From contig NZ_CP113939.1 of the NCBI RefSeq assembly GCF_029392315.1, positions 806,001 through 870,000 on the forward strand: 64,000 nt of DNA, in the 5' to 3' direction. The notes beneath the pieces were generated by a model. The model saw only the letters and a list, made by a program, of their open reading frames with translations. It searched no databases and was not told where the DNA came from. Positions 8,398 through 18,278 of the stretch are shown here, piece by piece; position 1 is the stretch's first letter, and each line of letters starts with the position of its first letter. The translations under genes and the position numbers were made by a program. Source of the stretch: Bifidobacterium sp. ESL0690 (GTDB lineage Bacteria > Actinomycetota > Actinomycetes > Actinomycetales > Bifidobacteriaceae).

Positions 8398-8432
8398 AGC
8401 GCTCTGCAAGGCCGATAGGGTTGCAGGGCGCT
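8398..8432 (+). terminator. Hairpin after the DUF308 gene
   Basis: AGCGCTCTGCAA (8398-8409) pairs with TTGCAGGGCGCT (8421-8432) with one G-U. There is no T-run; it is the first of two consecutive stem-loops. Confidence 0.45.
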
Positions 8433-8483
8433 TATCACAGCTGTCGATATTTAGCATTGATAGAGCTCATTAGATACATAACG

Positions 8484-8527
8484 CCCCGATGTTCTGAACG
8501 ATTCACTCAGAACGTCGGGGTATTTTT
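8484..8527 (+). terminator. Strong Rho-independent terminator
   Basis: CCCCGATGTTCTGA (8484-8497) and TCAGAACGTCGGGG (8507-8520) form a 14-bp stem with one G-U pair; TATTTTT follows. Confidence 0.9.
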
Positions 8528-8638
8528 CAGATTTGATAACAACAAATTACTTTCGATAATATTTCGTTGCCGATTCTTTCATGAACCGAATCGAAAGATA
8601 GCTCTCAGATTGTTGGCCGAGCGAAGTAGGGTGAAGGC

Positions 8639-9415
8639 ATGATTGAATTGAAAACGCCAAAGGAAATCGCTTCGATGAAGGTGGCCGGCCGTTTCGTCGG
8701 CAGCATCCTCAAAGAGCTGCAGGAAACCACCAAAGTCGGCACCAACCTGCTCGAGATCGATGACCTCGTCCGTCGTCGCATCGAAAGCCGTAAGGGCGCC
8801 GAATCCTGCTATGTGGATTATGCACCCGATTTCGGCACCGGCCCCTTCAAGCATTACATCTGCACGTCGGTCAACGACGCGGTACTGCACGGGGTTCCCT
8901 ATGATTACGCCTTGAAAGACGGCGATCTGGTGAGCCTCGACTTGGCCATCAGCGTCGACGGGTGGTGCGGCGATTCTGCGGTCAGCTTCGTGGTCGGCAA
9001 GGACCCGGATCCTGAGGATATCGCTCTAATCAAGTGCACCGAAGAGGCGCTCGCAGCCGGCATCGCAGCGGCACAGTCCGGCAACCGGCTTGGCGACGTC
9101 TCCGCCGCCGTCGGCGACGTGGCGCACGAGCACGGTTATACCGTCAACATGGAGTTTGGCGGACACGGCATCGGCCACGTCATGCACGGCGACCCGTTCG
9201 TGCCCAATGACGGCAAGGCCCATCACGGCTACAAGCTGCGCCCGGGCCTCACGATCGCCATCGAGCCGTGGTTCATGAAGACCACCGACGAGATTTATCA
9301 GGACGCCAAGGACGGCTGGACGTTGCGCAGCTCCGACGGTTCCAACGGCGCCCACAGCGAGCACACCATCGCCATCACTGACAATGGCCCCGAGATTCTG
9401 ACCGTTCGCGAGTAA
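8639..9415 (+). CDS. map: Methionine aminopeptidase, type I
   Basis: 258 residues from ATG 8639. It removes the initiator Met from nascent proteins, with two metal ions in a pita-bread fold. The ligand set is visible: His in HYICTSVNDAVLHG, Asp residues in SLDLAISVDGWCGDSA, His in GGHGIGHVMH, Glu in IAIEPW and Glu in GAHSEHTIAI. There is no long N-terminal SH3/zinc extension, so it is the short cytosolic form. It stands alone, bounded by a terminator on each side. Confidence 0.95.
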   Translation: MIELKTPKEIASMKVAGRFVGSILKELQETTKVGTNLLEIDDLVRRRIESRKGAESCYVDYAPDFGTGPFKHYICTSVNDAVLHGVPYDYALKDGDLVSLDLAISVDGWCGDSAVSFVVGKDPDPEDIALIKCTEEALAAGIAAAQSGNRLGDVSAAVGDVAHEHGYTVNMEFGGHGIGHVMHGDPFVPNDGKAHHGYKLRPGLTIAIEPWFMKTTDEIYQDAKDGWTLRSSDGSNGAHSEHTIAITDNGPEILTVRE

Positions 9416-9454
9416 TCGTCGATTTGGCTGAATAAAAAGCCCTCATATTTATCA

Positions 9455-9497
9455 AAGCGGCATCCGCAACTTGAAGTGCGGGTGCCGCTTTTGGTTT
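9455..9497 (+). terminator. Rho-independent terminator of map
   Basis: AAGCGGCATCCGCA (9455-9468) pairs with TGCGGGTGCCGCTT (9477-9490) with one G-U; TTGGTTT follows. Confidence 0.85.
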
Positions 9498-9520
9498 AAC
9501 CTCGGTGTTTTTCCTATAAT
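9491..9520 (+). promoter_or_regulatory. Possible gltA promoter
   Basis: TTGGTT (9491-9496), an 18-bp spacer and TATAAT (9515-9520); a second TATAAT occurs at 9531-9536 within a short direct repeat. The gene starts at 9741, so the leader would be long. Confidence 0.35.
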
Positions 9521-9740
9521 CGATAATTTCTATAATCCTAAATAACCCCAAATGATCCCAAAACCCTATTTTTGAGACCGGGAATGTACGGAACGTGGAC
9601 ATCGGTTGCGCCAGTTTACATTCATGCAATAAGGTATGTTCAATCCCTGATTGGTTGCGACAGTGCTCTCGATTTTGTCTGTTTATACAGGAAAACGGGT
9701 GGCAAAGCCGCCAATGGGGCTGAAAGGGAAGGTGAAAGCC

Positions 9741-11036
9741 ATGGTGGAGGCAAAACTCAATGTTGACGCGAGCAAGTTCGATTTGCCTGTGGTCAAGGCC
9801 ACGGAAGGCGCGGACGGCATCGTGGTCTCCAGCCTCAAAAACGACGGCTTCGTCACCCTTGATCCAGGCTTTCTGAACACCGCCCAGTGCGAGTCGAAAA
9901 TCACTTTCATCGACGGCCAGAATTCCATTCTGCGCTATCGCGGCTACCCGATCGAGCAGCTTTGCGAGCAGTCCGATTTCCTTGAAGTGGCTTGGCTGTT
10001 GCAACATGGCGAGCTCCCGACCAAGTCCGAATACGACCAGTTCTGCCTCGACCTGAACCATCGCACGATGGTGGGCGAGGACTTCCGCAGCTTCATGGCT
10101 TCGTTCCCGCGTTCCGCCCAACCGATGAGCGTGCTCGCCTCGGCCATCAATGCGCTCGCGGCTTTTTATCCGGACACCACGGATATCAGCGACCCCGACC
10201 AGCTCGACGAATCGGCGCGTATCATCATGGCCAAGGCTCGTACCATTGTCAGCTATATTTATCGCCGCCGTCGCGATGAGCCCATGCTGTACCCCGATAT
10301 CGCCCGCGGCTACGTCGACGATTTCCTGCGCATGTGCTTCGCCGTGCCCTACGAGCCATACGAATCCGACGAACTTTCCATCCACGCGCTTGGCCGCTTG
10401 CTCATCATCCACGCCGACCACGAGCAGAACTGCTCGACTTCCGTGGTGCGTATCGCCGGCAGTGCCCACGCCAATCTGTATTCGGCGGTGGCGGCTGGTG
10501 TCAACGCGCTTTCCGGGCCGCTGCACGGCGGTGCCAACGAAGCGGTGCTCAAGCAGCTCGAGGTCATCCGCGATTCCGGCGAATGCGTACGTCAGTTCGT
10601 CGAGAACGCGAAGAGGGACGGGAAACGTATTTCCGGTTTCGGCCATCGCGTCTACAAATGCTACGACCCGCGCGCGGTGGTCGCCAAGCATTATCTTGAG
10701 CAGCTGATGGCGCGAGGCGACGTTGACAATCATCTGCCGGCCGACGAACGGGCTTTGTTCGCCATCGCCACCGAACTTGAGGACATCGCCACGCACGACG
10801 ATTATTTCATCTCACGCCATCTCTATCCGAACGTCGATTTCTACACCGGACTGCTGTATCGGGTCATCGGCTTCGACGCCCCGATGTTCACCCCGCTGTT
10901 CGCGCTCGGCCGCATTCCCGGCTGGATCGCGCAATATCGGGAAATGCTGGCGGACCCACAGACCAAGATAGGCCGTCCGCGCCAGGTCTACACCGGCGAA
11001 ACCGAACGTGATTATGTGCCGATGGACCGGCGCTGA
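9741..11036 (+). CDS. gltA: Citrate synthase
   Basis: 431 residues from ATG 9741 (MVEAKLNVDASKF) with GAAAGGGAAGG upstream; a same-phase upstream extension to 9651 lacks support. It condenses oxaloacetate and acetyl-CoA to citrate. The catalytic elements are HGGANEAV and GFGHRVYK (the two His) and VDFYTGLL (the Asp). The domain RYRGYPIEQL is typical of the hexameric type II family. In bifidobacteria the TCA cycle is incomplete and this enzyme feeds 2-oxoglutarate and glutamate synthesis. Monocistronic, convergent with dapD across a shared terminator. Confidence 0.95.
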   Translation: MVEAKLNVDASKFDLPVVKATEGADGIVVSSLKNDGFVTLDPGFLNTAQCESKITFIDGQNSILRYRGYPIEQLCEQSDFLEVAWLLQHGELPTKSEYDQFCLDLNHRTMVGEDFRSFMASFPRSAQPMSVLASAINALAAFYPDTTDISDPDQLDESARIIMAKARTIVSYIYRRRRDEPMLYPDIARGYVDDFLRMCFAVPYEPYESDELSIHALGRLLIIHADHEQNCSTSVVRIAGSAHANLYSAVAAGVNALSGPLHGGANEAVLKQLEVIRDSGECVRQFVENAKRDGKRISGFGHRVYKCYDPRAVVAKHYLEQLMARGDVDNHLPADERALFAIATELEDIATHDDYFISRHLYPNVDFYTGLLYRVIGFDAPMFTPLFALGRIPGWIAQYREMLADPQTKIGRPRQVYTGETERDYVPMDRR

Positions 11037-11096
11037 AACGGGTGACAGGAAACGGGTTCTGAGACAGTACTTTATGTTTGGCGACTTTTAAACAAT

Positions 11097-11167
11097 AAAA
11101 GGTTGGTCGATAGTTCAATGACATTGGCAGAATGCCAACGTTTCTGAAAGCTATTGACCAACCTTTT
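11097..11167. terminator. Two-way terminator between gltA and dapD
   Basis: AAAAGGTTGGTCGATAG (11097-11113) pairs with CTATTGACCAACCTTTT (11151-11167), with A- and T-runs at the ends suited to both strands. The loop contains its own perfect hairpin, TTGGCA-GAA-TGCCAA (11124-11138). Confidence 0.85.
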
Positions 11168-11186
11168 GCTATAAAGCCATAAAGCC

Positions 11187-12191
11187 TTAGTTCTTGTGCA
11201 GCTTCTCGTTCAAAGCGATGCCAACCTTGCGGTAGCGGGCCTCGATGGCGCCGGTCACCGAATTGCGGATGAAGAGGATGTTGTCTTTGCCGGAAAGTTC
11301 GGAGCCCTTGACAACTTCGAGCGGTTCGCCCGCCGCGATCTTGGCCTTATCATGGATGGTGATCTTCGTGCCGGCGGTGACGTACAAGCCCGCCTCCACC
11401 ACGCAGTTGTCACCCAACGAGATACCGATGCCGGCGTTCGCACCCAAGAGGCTGTGCTCGCCGATGGAGTTGCGTAGCTTGCCACCGCCCGAAAGCGTGC
11501 CCATGATGGACGATCCGCCGCCGACGTCAGAGCCGTTGCCGACCGTGACGCCCTGCGAGACCCGACCTTCGATCATGGAAGTGCCGAGCGTTCCGGCGTT
11601 GAAATTGACGAACCCAGCGTGCATTATAGTTGTTCCGGCGGCCAGGTGAGCTCCGAGACGTACGCGGTCCGCGTCACCGATGCGCACGCCTTCGGGCACC
11701 ACATAGTCGATCATGCGTGGGAATTTATCAACGCCGAGCACATTGACATCGACGCGAGGAGCGGGCATGCCGCCGGCAACAGCGCCAGACTTCGCCACGG
11801 CGTTCATCACGTCCATCTTGCGCAGCGCGAAGTTCTCGGTGGCGAATGGTCCGTAGTTGGTCCACACGACGTTGGCCAACTTGGCGAAGATGCCATCGAG
11901 ATTGATGGTGTTCGGCTCGACCATGCACATGCTCAGCAAATGCAGGCGCAGGTAGGCGTCGGCAGCGTCGGTGATGGGGGAGTCGAGAGATGAGACGGTG
12001 AACACAGGAACGCGCCGCACCCCGCGGGCATCCGGCTGTTCATAGGCCAAAGCGCCGAAGCCGTGTTGCGGCCGCGAAGCCTCATCGGGCGCTGCACCCA
12101 TCTCAAGCTTCGGGTACCACACATCCAGCGTATTGCCTGCCTCGTCGATCGAGGCCAGACCCCAGCCCCAAGCCGTCCGTTCGTCACTCAT
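11187..12191 (-). CDS. dapD: 2,3,4,5-tetrahydropyridine-2,6-dicarboxylate N-succinyltransferase
   Basis: 334 residues from ATG 12191 with AAAAAGGAGCGAGC upstream; a longer same-phase frame upstream is spurious. It carries out the succinylation step of the lysine/meso-diaminopimelate pathway, feeding peptidoglycan. The N-terminal alpha/beta domain is followed by a left-handed beta-helix of hexapeptide repeats (about residues 175-280: VRLGAHLAAGTTIMHAGFVN, GTSMIEGRVSQGVTVGNGSD) and a C-terminal strand/helix region. It belongs to the actinobacterial-length DapD group. It is transcribed alone towards gltA and divergent from the small membrane protein gene. Confidence 0.93.
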   Translation of the reverse strand: MSDERTAWGWGLASIDEAGNTLDVWYPKLEMGAAPDEASRPQHGFGALAYEQPDARGVRRVPVFTVSSLDSPITDAADAYLRLHLLSMCMVEPNTINLDGIFAKLANVVWTNYGPFATENFALRKMDVMNAVAKSGAVAGGMPAPRVDVNVLGVDKFPRMIDYVVPEGVRIGDADRVRLGAHLAAGTTIMHAGFVNFNAGTLGTSMIEGRVSQGVTVGNGSDVGGGSSIMGTLSGGGKLRNSIGEHSLLGANAGIGISLGDNCVVEAGLYVTAGTKITIHDKAKIAAGEPLEVVKGSELSGKDNILFIRNSVTGAIEARYRKVGIALNEKLHKN

Positions 12192-12302
12192 GCTCGCTCC
12201 TTTTTGCTCAATTGTTTGAAATAAATATGTCTCTAATCTAGCGCATATTGGCATTTTTGTCCCTGGAAAGCCCAAGAGCGACGCTAAATCCCGTAGGCTC
12301 GA

Positions 12303-12308
12303 TACAAT
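12303..12308 (+). promoter_or_regulatory. -10 element placing a start site at or next to the GTG at 12317
   Basis: TACAAT ends nine bases before GTG 12317, so the transcript would begin at, or one or two bases before, the start codon (leaderless mRNA). No good -35 hexamer is visible at the expected distance. Confidence 0.45.
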
Positions 12309-12316
12309 GAAGGATT

Positions 12317-12448
12317 GTGAGTGATTACAGGAAAGATCGCGAACGCCGCGAGAGCCGTCGCCGCAATATCGTGCGGGCGATTTGCATCGTCGTGGCTGCT
12401 TCGATGCTGCTTGCGTTGGTGATTCCTGCAATCTATGCGGGTCTTTGA
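12317..12448 (+). CDS. Small basic single-span membrane protein (43 residues)
   Basis: GTG start at 12317, stop TGA at 12446. The N-terminal 20 residues are very basic (YRKDRERRESRRRNIVR), followed by one hydrophobic helix (AICIVVAASMLLALVIPAIYAG) that ends the protein. This predicts a tail-type inner-membrane protein with its charged end in the cytosol. The only purine run, GAAGGA, is 2 bases from the start, too close for normal use, which fits the leaderless promoter seen here. Divergent from dapD and upstream of prfB. The codon pattern (strong synonymous GC choice) supports real coding. I cannot assign a function; it could also be a chance frame. Confidence 0.55.
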   Translation: MSDYRKDRERRESRRRNIVRAICIVVAASMLLALVIPAIYAGL

Positions 12449-12663
12449 CGACTTTGCGTATATTACGGTGGCAAGGTCGTGACGGTCGAAGCAGCCGGTT
12501 TTGTGGCGCAGAATTCGTTGAAGATAATGAATCGCTACGTGCCTTATAAAACCAGAAGGTTTGCGGAAACCGTAAGAACGGGAAACGAAATCGGATATCC
12601 GGCAATCTTGCGCCGAGACGGCAATCAGAGAGTTTTCAGCGAGCAAACATAAGGTGGAGTGCA

Positions 12664-13827
12664 ATGGCAGAATTTGATTTTTCACAAGCGTTGGGCGAGG
12701 CACGTAGCAAATACGAGACGATCGAAAAGGCGTTGGACGTCGATCGCCTGAAGTCCGAAATCGATGAACTTGAGAAAGAGGCATCGGCGCCGAATCTCTG
12801 GGATGACGTCGAGAACGCGCAGAAGGTCACGAGCCGACTTTCCAACAAACAGGGGCTGATCAAGAAGCTCGATTCCCTTTCGAGTAGGCTTGACGACATC
12901 GAGACCCTTTACGAGCTCGGCCAGGAAGAGGATGACGTCGATTCGATGAAAGAGGCCCAGAACGGCGTTGACGCCCTGCAAAAGGACCTCGACGAGATGG
13001 AGATTCAGACGCTGCTCGACGGCGAGTACGACGAACGCAGCGCGGTGGTCACCATCCGAAGCGGCGCAGGTGGCGTGGATGCCGCCGATTTCGCGCAGAT
13101 GCTCTTGCGCATGTACCTTCGCTGGGCCGAGCGTAACGGTTACAAGGCCAAGGTGATGGACACCTCCTACGCCGAAGAAGCGGGCATCAAATCGGCAACG
13201 TTCGAAGTAGATGCGCCTTACGCTTATGGCCGTCTTTCCGTAGAGGGCGGCACGCACCGCCTGGTCCGTATATCACCTTTCGATAACCAAGGTCGCCGTC
13301 AGACCAGCTTTGCGGCGGTCGAAGTGGTGCCGCTGGTCGAAGAGACCGACCACATCGACATCCCCGATTCTGATATCCGTGTGGACACCTACTGCTCGTC
13401 GGGCCCCGGCGGACAGGGCGTCAACACCACGTATTCCGCGGTCCGTATCACCCATTTACCCACCGGCATTGTGGTGACCATGCAGGACGAGCGCAGCCAG
13501 ATTCAGAACCGTGCCGCCGCCATGGCCGTGCTCCAGTCCCGCCTTCTCGTGCTCCGCCACGAAGAGGAAGCCAAGAAGAAGAAAGAGCTGGCTGGCGACA
13601 TCAAGGCCAGCTGGGGTGACCAGATGCGCTCGTATGTATTACATCCTTACCAGATGGTCAAGGATTTGCGCACCGGCTACGAAACCAGCCAGACGCAGGC
13701 GGTTTTTGACGGCGATATCAACGGGTTCATCGATGCCGGTATTCGTTGGCGTCACGAACAGCGTCGTCAGGCAGCGCTTGAGGCTGAGCAGGCCGAGGAC
13801 AAAACCAAAGCAAACGGTAAAAAGTAA
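12664..13827 (+). CDS. prfB: Peptide chain release factor 2
   Basis: 387 residues from ATG 12664 with GGTGGAG upstream. It recognises UGA and UAA stop codons and triggers peptide release. The peptide anticodon SPF is at 204-206 and the universal GGQ at 249-251 ([17 protein letters not shown]). An N-terminal coiled-coil-rich domain covers residues 1-110. There is no in-frame UGA programmed-frameshift site near codon 25, as in many actinobacteria, so synthesis is not autoregulated in the E. coli way. It is followed 93 bp later by ftsE. Confidence 0.96.
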   Translation: MAEFDFSQALGEARSKYETIEKALDVDRLKSEIDELEKEASAPNLWDDVENAQKVTSRLSNKQGLIKKLDSLSSRLDDIETLYELGQEEDDVDSMKEAQNGVDALQKDLDEMEIQTLLDGEYDERSAVVTIRSGAGGVDAADFAQMLLRMYLRWAERNGYKAKVMDTSYAEEAGIKSATFEVDAPYAYGRLSVEGGTHRLVRISPFDNQGRRQTSFAAVEVVPLVEETDHIDIPDSDIRVDTYCSSGPGGQGVNTTYSAVRITHLPTGIVVTMQDERSQIQNRAAAMAVLQSRLLVLRHEEEAKKKKELAGDIKASWGDQMRSYVLHPYQMVKDLRTGYETSQTQAVFDGDINGFIDAGIRWRHEQRRQAALEAEQAEDKTKANGKK

Positions 13828-13920
13828 AGACTTTCGGTGACTTCGATAGAATCAGGACAATCTGCGATGCTGGAGTCCGTAGACTTGGGCTTGAGCAGCA
13901 AACAGTAAGGAAACGGCATT

Positions 13921-15243
13921 ATGGCGTTGATCACATTGGACAAGGTCTCCAAGATCTACCCGAAGGGTACCAGGCCCGCCCTCGACCATATCAACCTCAA
14001 CATCGAACGCGGCGATTTCGTCTTTCTTGTCGGCGCTTCCGGCTCTGGCAAAACGACATTGCTGAGCCTGCTGCTGCGTGAGGAAGAGGCTACGGACGGC
14101 GAAATCCGTGTGGCCGGCAATGATTTGCGTCGCCTCAATTCCCGTCAGATTCCGCAGTATCGCCGTTCGATCGGTTTCATTTTCCAGGATTACAAGCTCC
14201 TGAACAACAAAACCGTCTGGCAGAACGTCGCCTTCGCGCTCGAAGTAATCGGCACGCGTCGTTCGACCATCAAGTCGCTGGTGCCGAAAGTCCTTGAAAC
14301 CGTAGGACTTACCGGCAAGGAAAAGAACTATCCGCACGAGCTTTCCGGTGGCGAGGCCCAGCGTGTGGCCATCGCCCGCGCCTACGTCAACCACCCGCAG
14401 ATTCTTTTGGCCGACGAGCCTACCGGTAATCTCGACCCGACAACGTCTTTGGGCATTATGGAGGTCCTGGACGCGATCAACCGTACCGGCACCACCATCG
14501 TGATGGCCACCCACAACGAGGAAATCGTCAATTCCATGCGCAAGCGCGTTGTTGAGCTGCACGCAGGCAAGATCGTGCGTGACGAAGCCAAGGGCAGCTA
14601 TGATTCGGCTCGCTACTTCCCGGATGCCGACGTGGAATCCAAGGCCAAACAGGTCATTGACCCCAACGCCAGCAAATTCAAGCGTCCACAGACGTTTGCC
14701 AAGGTCATATCGCCGGCAGATGGGCAGGCCGGCAATGCCCAACCCATTGATGACCGTTCCATCGTCGCCACCCAGGCCATGGATGTTGTTGCCGACGCAG
14801 TGGCCAACGGAACCGGCGAAAATGAAGGCATCGCACGCCTCGCCAATGCCGTGCATTCCGGCAGAACGGGACGATACGGCGAAGCCTTCCAATCGGCCGA
14901 GACCACGATGACCTGGGGCAAAGGCCTTACGGCCGAGGAGATGACCAGCGCGCACAAGCCGCTATCTGGTTCAGCTCAACCCGATGCGGCGAATGCTGGT
15001 AAAGCGCAAGCCACGAAGGCCGACACGGTAAACGTTGATAAAACGAGTGCCCATAAAGCGAAGGCAAGCAAATCAGAAGCAAAGACCAAAGCGCCGTCGC
15101 TTCCCGCACCCCCGGTTCCGCCGTCGCAATCGCAATCACAACCAACCCAGGCGGCAGGCAAACGCACGCCGCAAAACAAACAAGTCCAGGACGCACAAGT
15201 TCGTAGCAACAGCAACGGCAAGAATGCGGAGGAGCGGAAATGA
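13921..15243 (+). CDS. ftsE: Cell-division ATPase FtsE with a long disordered C-terminal extension
   Basis: 440 residues from ATG 13921. Residues 1-230 are a normal FtsE: Walker A GASGSGKT (38-45), Q-loop IFQDYKLL, signature [12 protein letters not shown] and Walker [13 protein letters not shown]. Residues 230-440 form an extra Ala/Lys/Pro/Gln-rich, probably disordered tail roughly doubling the usual 220-230 residues. FtsE powers FtsX, which activates cell-wall hydrolases at the septum. It overlaps ftsX by 4 bp (ATGA) and is followed by a CHAP hydrolase, the probable target. Confidence 0.95.
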   Translation: MALITLDKVSKIYPKGTRPALDHINLNIERGDFVFLVGASGSGKTTLLSLLLREEEATDGEIRVAGNDLRRLNSRQIPQYRRSIGFIFQDYKLLNNKTVWQNVAFALEVIGTRRSTIKSLVPKVLETVGLTGKEKNYPHELSGGEAQRVAIARAYVNHPQILLADEPTGNLDPTTSLGIMEVLDAINRTGTTIVMATHNEEIVNSMRKRVVELHAGKIVRDEAKGSYDSARYFPDADVESKAKQVIDPNASKFKRPQTFAKVISPADGQAGNAQPIDDRSIVATQAMDVVADAVANGTGENEGIARLANAVHSGRTGRYGEAFQSAETTMTWGKGLTAEEMTSAHKPLSGSAQPDAANAGKAQATKADTVNVDKTSAHKAKASKSEAKTKAPSLPAPPVPPSQSQSQPTQAAGKRTPQNKQVQDAQVRSNSNGKNAEERK

Positions 15244-16163
15244 GAGCACGGTTCATTCTTTCTGAAACATGGACGAGCTTGAGGCAGAATGTCTCGATGA
15301 TTCTTTCCGTGCTGTTGGTCACCTTCATCTCCTTCCTCTTCATCGGCGCTTCCGGCCTGATGCAGGCGCAGATCACCAAGGCGAAGGGCGACTGGTACAA
15401 AGAGGTCGAAGTCGTGGTCTGGCTTTGCCCCGACGGCACCAGCCAGGCGGCCAACTGCTCGGCCGGTAAGGCGCCCACCCAGCAGGAAATTCTCCAGCTT
15501 CAGCACAAGATTCACAGCGAACTCGGCAACGTGGTCTCCAAGATCACCTACGAAAGCCGCGAGGACTTCTATAAGAACACCTTCCTCAAGCAATACCCGA
15601 ACGGCATTTATCAGGGCCGGACGCTCACGGCCGCGGATATGCAGGATTCGTTGAGGCTCAAGCTCAAAGACCCGACCAAATACCAAGAGGTCTCCGAAAC
15701 GCTTTCGGGCAGCCAAGGGGTCGAGGAGGTGCTCGACCAGAGGCAGATCTTCGACCCGGTCTTCGCGGTGCTCAACAAGGGCACCGTGGTCACGTTGGTA
15801 TTGGCGGCGGTGATGGTGGTCGTGGCCGTCCTGCTGACGGCGATCACCATACGTATGAGCGCGGCGAGCAGAAAAAACGAGACCGAGATCATGCGTCTGG
15901 TGGGCGCCTCGAACTGGACGATTCGATTACCGTTCGTGCTTGAAGGCGTTTTGGCCTCGTTGTTGGGCTCGTTGCTCTCTTGCGCGGCCCTGAGCGCCAT
16001 CGTCAAGCTGTTCATCACTGATTGGCTTGCCAAGACGGTGCAGTGGATGCCGTTTGTCAATCAGGCGACGGTGTGGCTGATGGCCCCGGCGCTGGTTGTC
16101 GGCGCGATGCTGCTTTCCGCTATCGTTTCGACGGTATCCCTACGGCGATATCTGCGGGTTTAG
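15240..16163 (+). CDS. ftsX: Cell-division permease-like protein FtsX
   Basis: 307 residues from ATG 15240, overlapping ftsE by 4 bp. Topology fits FtsX: one membrane helix at about residues 20-45 ([20 protein letters not shown]), a large extracellular domain to about residue 175, then three helices ([55 protein letters not shown]). [16 protein letters not shown] is the conserved cytosolic loop that contacts FtsE. The extracellular loop includes a Cys pair ([14 protein letters not shown]) that could form a disulfide. It transmits ATP hydrolysis to a secreted hydrolase. Confidence 0.95.
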   Translation: MRARFILSETWTSLRQNVSMILSVLLVTFISFLFIGASGLMQAQITKAKGDWYKEVEVVVWLCPDGTSQAANCSAGKAPTQQEILQLQHKIHSELGNVVSKITYESREDFYKNTFLKQYPNGIYQGRTLTAADMQDSLRLKLKDPTKYQEVSETLSGSQGVEEVLDQRQIFDPVFAVLNKGTVVTLVLAAVMVVVAVLLTAITIRMSAASRKNETEIMRLVGASNWTIRLPFVLEGVLASLLGSLLSCAALSAIVKLFITDWLAKTVQWMPFVNQATVWLMAPALVVGAMLLSAIVSTVSLRRYLRV

Positions 16164-16266
16164 GAGACCAAGACCTACTATCATGTTGTAGCAGACTCAC
16201 TATCCGGACCGATAATATGGGTTTGTTACAATGGGGACACTTGCATTACTTAAGAAAGGTGTTGTC

Positions 16267-17598
16267 GTGCTGAAAGTCACTCAACGTTTGCGTCTGTTTG
16301 TGGGGATGGTACTTGCCGTCGCTACGCTTCTGACTTCCGCCGCTGCGGTATTTACCATCAATCCGGCACAGGCCGAGGCCGCCACTTGGGGGGATTACCA
16401 GCAGAAGCAACAGGAAACCAGCGATCTGCGCAATCAGCTTGCCGGGGTCAATTCCGATTTGGCGAATAAGATCATCCAGCTCAACGATCTGACCGATAAC
16501 CAGATTCCTGCGGCCCAGCAGGCTGCCGATGCCGCACAGGGCAGCGCCACACAGGCCCAGACCGCTGCGCAGTCCACAACGGACCGCCTCAACGCCGCCA
16601 TCAAAGACAAGAACGACCTGCAGGCCAAGATCAAGCAGACCGGCATCGATTACGATGATGCGAAGGCCGGTGTCGCACAGGTGGCGCGTGACAGCTTCCA
16701 CGCCACGCAGGCCACGCAGGTGATGGACGTGGTCACCAAGTCTTCCACCACCCAGGATTTCGTTGATAAGATGCAGTCTCAGGCCGCTGTCAAGCGCAGC
16801 GAGGCCAACGCCGCCGACGAGGACGCGAATACGCTCAACTCCTCCATGAATCGCAAGCAGCGTCTTGACGCCATCGAAGCGCAGATTTCCAAGCTCAAGA
16901 TTCAGGCGGACAGCGACGCGGCCGCGGCCCAGCAGGCCGCCCAGACCGCGCAGGCCAAGCAGAGCAGCCTGCAGGACCTGCTCAACCAAGGCATGAGCCA
17001 ACGTGATTATCTGCAAAGCCAGCAGAGCCAGCTGACCACGGATTCCGCAAGGGCCGCGGCGCAGATGGTCTCGCTGAAAGCGCAGATCGATGCGCAGTCC
17101 CAAGCTCAGGCGGCCGCCTACAACAACAATTACAACGCGCATTCCAGCGGGCAGACATGGAGCGGTGGCTCATCCTCCGGCGGCGGCAGCTATACTCCCG
17201 CGCCAGCGCCTGCTCCTGCAGCTCCTTCGGTTCCGGCCTGGAGCGGTGGATACGCGCCGTACCCGCCTCGTCAGTGCACGCTTTGGGCCTGGATGCGTAG
17301 GAATGCCTTGGGCAGGCCTGTCACCGGAACCATGGGTAACGGCGGCGACTGGGCCAACAGCGCGCGTGCTCTAGGCTGGTCGGTCGGCCGTACGCCCGCC
17401 GTCGGCGCGGTCGTGGTATTCGCCCGTGGCCAGAGCGTCGGCGGACATTGGACTTCCGATTACACCTATGGCCATGTGGCCGTGGTCGAGTCGATCAGCG
17501 GCGGCATGATGATGATCTCCGAAGGCGGAACTGGATTCTCCACGTTCCCGGCCTATGAGACCATCGGTGCCTCGAGCGCTTACGAATACATCTACTGA
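16267..17598 (+). CDS. Secreted coiled-coil CHAP-domain peptidoglycan hydrolase
   Basis: 443 residues from GTG 16267, chosen because AAGAAAGG lies 7 bases upstream; a same-phase ATG at 16231 lacks a site. A signal peptide (LFVGMVLAVATLLTSAAAVF, cut after QAEA) is followed by long Gln/Ala-rich coiled coils (residues 40-280), a Ser/Gly/Pro linker and a CHAP domain with Cys337 (RQCTLWAW) and His403 (YGHVAVVE). The plan is that of PcsB/RipC-type hydrolases held inactive by the coiled coil until FtsEX acts. Its position straight after ftsEX supports septal peptidoglycan cleavage. The exact bond cut (amidase or endopeptidase) is not shown by sequence. Confidence 0.9.
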   Translation: MLKVTQRLRLFVGMVLAVATLLTSAAAVFTINPAQAEAATWGDYQQKQQETSDLRNQLAGVNSDLANKIIQLNDLTDNQIPAAQQAADAAQGSATQAQTAAQSTTDRLNAAIKDKNDLQAKIKQTGIDYDDAKAGVAQVARDSFHATQATQVMDVVTKSSTTQDFVDKMQSQAAVKRSEANAADEDANTLNSSMNRKQRLDAIEAQISKLKIQADSDAAAAQQAAQTAQAKQSSLQDLLNQGMSQRDYLQSQQSQLTTDSARAAAQMVSLKAQIDAQSQAQAAAYNNNYNAHSSGQTWSGGSSSGGGSYTPAPAPAPAAPSVPAWSGGYAPYPPRQCTLWAWMRRNALGRPVTGTMGNGGDWANSARALGWSVGRTPAVGAVVVFARGQSVGGHWTSDYTYGHVAVVESISGGMMMISEGGTGFSTFPAYETIGASSAYEYIY

Positions 17599-17654
17599 TA
17601 CTGACGGCTGGTTTCGGTTGTTGGTTTGATTGATTGCCGATAGCTTCCGAGTCG

Positions 17655-17687
17655 CGAACGCGCTGCCCTTACCGGGTGGCGCGTTCG
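17655..17687 (+). promoter_or_regulatory. Stem-loop upstream of smpB
   Basis: CGAACGCGC (17655-17663) and GCGCGTTCG (17679-17687) form a perfect 9-bp stem with a 15-nt loop. No T-run follows; it may protect the mRNA or partly terminate it. Confidence 0.4.
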
Positions 17688-17756
17688 TGCTATGGTCGGG
17701 GCATATCAGATGTGAAGGAAAATCGGGAAACAGGGTTTCAGGCAAAGGGGAGAGGC

Positions 17757-18236
17757 ATGGCGAAGGAACAAGGTACAAAGCTCATCGCGCAGAATCGCAA
17801 GGCGCGCCACAACTATACGATTGAAGATCATTACGAAGCCGGCCTGGTGCTCACCGGCACTGAAGTGAAGTCGTTGCGCGAAGGCCGCGCGTCGCTGGCG
17901 GAATCGTTCGTCTCGATTGACCGCAACGGTGAGATGTGGCTGGAAGGTGCGAACATTCCCGAATATCTCAACGGCACGTGGAACAACCACGCTCCCAAGC
18001 GAAAGCGCAAGCTGCTCCTGCACGCCTCGCAGATTGCCAAGCTCAGCCGCCAGACGGAAGCCAAGGGCTATACCATCGTGCCGCTGAGTCTTTATTTCAA
18101 GGATGGCCGTGTGAAGGCCGAGATTGCCTTGGCTCGAGGTAAGAAGGAATATGACAAACGCCAGTCTTTGCGCGAAGCAGAAGACAAGCGCGAGGCGCTG
18201 CGTGCGATGCGCTACAAGAACAAGCTCGTACGGTAA
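17757..18236 (+). CDS. smpB: SsrA-binding protein SmpB
   Basis: 159 residues from ATG 17757 ([20 protein letters not shown]) with AAAGGGGAGAGG upstream. It binds tmRNA and brings it to stalled ribosomes for trans-translation. The OB-fold core shows the family signature [22 protein letters not shown] and [12 protein letters not shown]. The C-terminal tail [20 protein letters not shown] is the basic helix that enters the mRNA channel. Placement after the ftsEX-hydrolase module is the common bifidobacterial order. No tmRNA gene follows within this window. Confidence 0.96.
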   Translation: MAKEQGTKLIAQNRKARHNYTIEDHYEAGLVLTGTEVKSLREGRASLAESFVSIDRNGEMWLEGANIPEYLNGTWNNHAPKRKRKLLLHASQIAKLSRQTEAKGYTIVPLSLYFKDGRVKAEIALARGKKEYDKRQSLREAEDKREALRAMRYKNKLVR

Positions 18237-18278
18237 GTCTATTTCTCATTTTTGTTGTCCATTTATTGAGATGGATTT

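Noticed and set aside
7396..8457. 353-residue reverse frame opposite the DUF308 gene
   Set aside because: Low-complexity shadow with no start signal; the forward protein has coherent membrane helices and a strong ribosome site.
12664..12760. Programmed frameshift in prfB
   Set aside because: The reading frame is continuous; there is no internal UGA or CUUU slippery site near codon 25.
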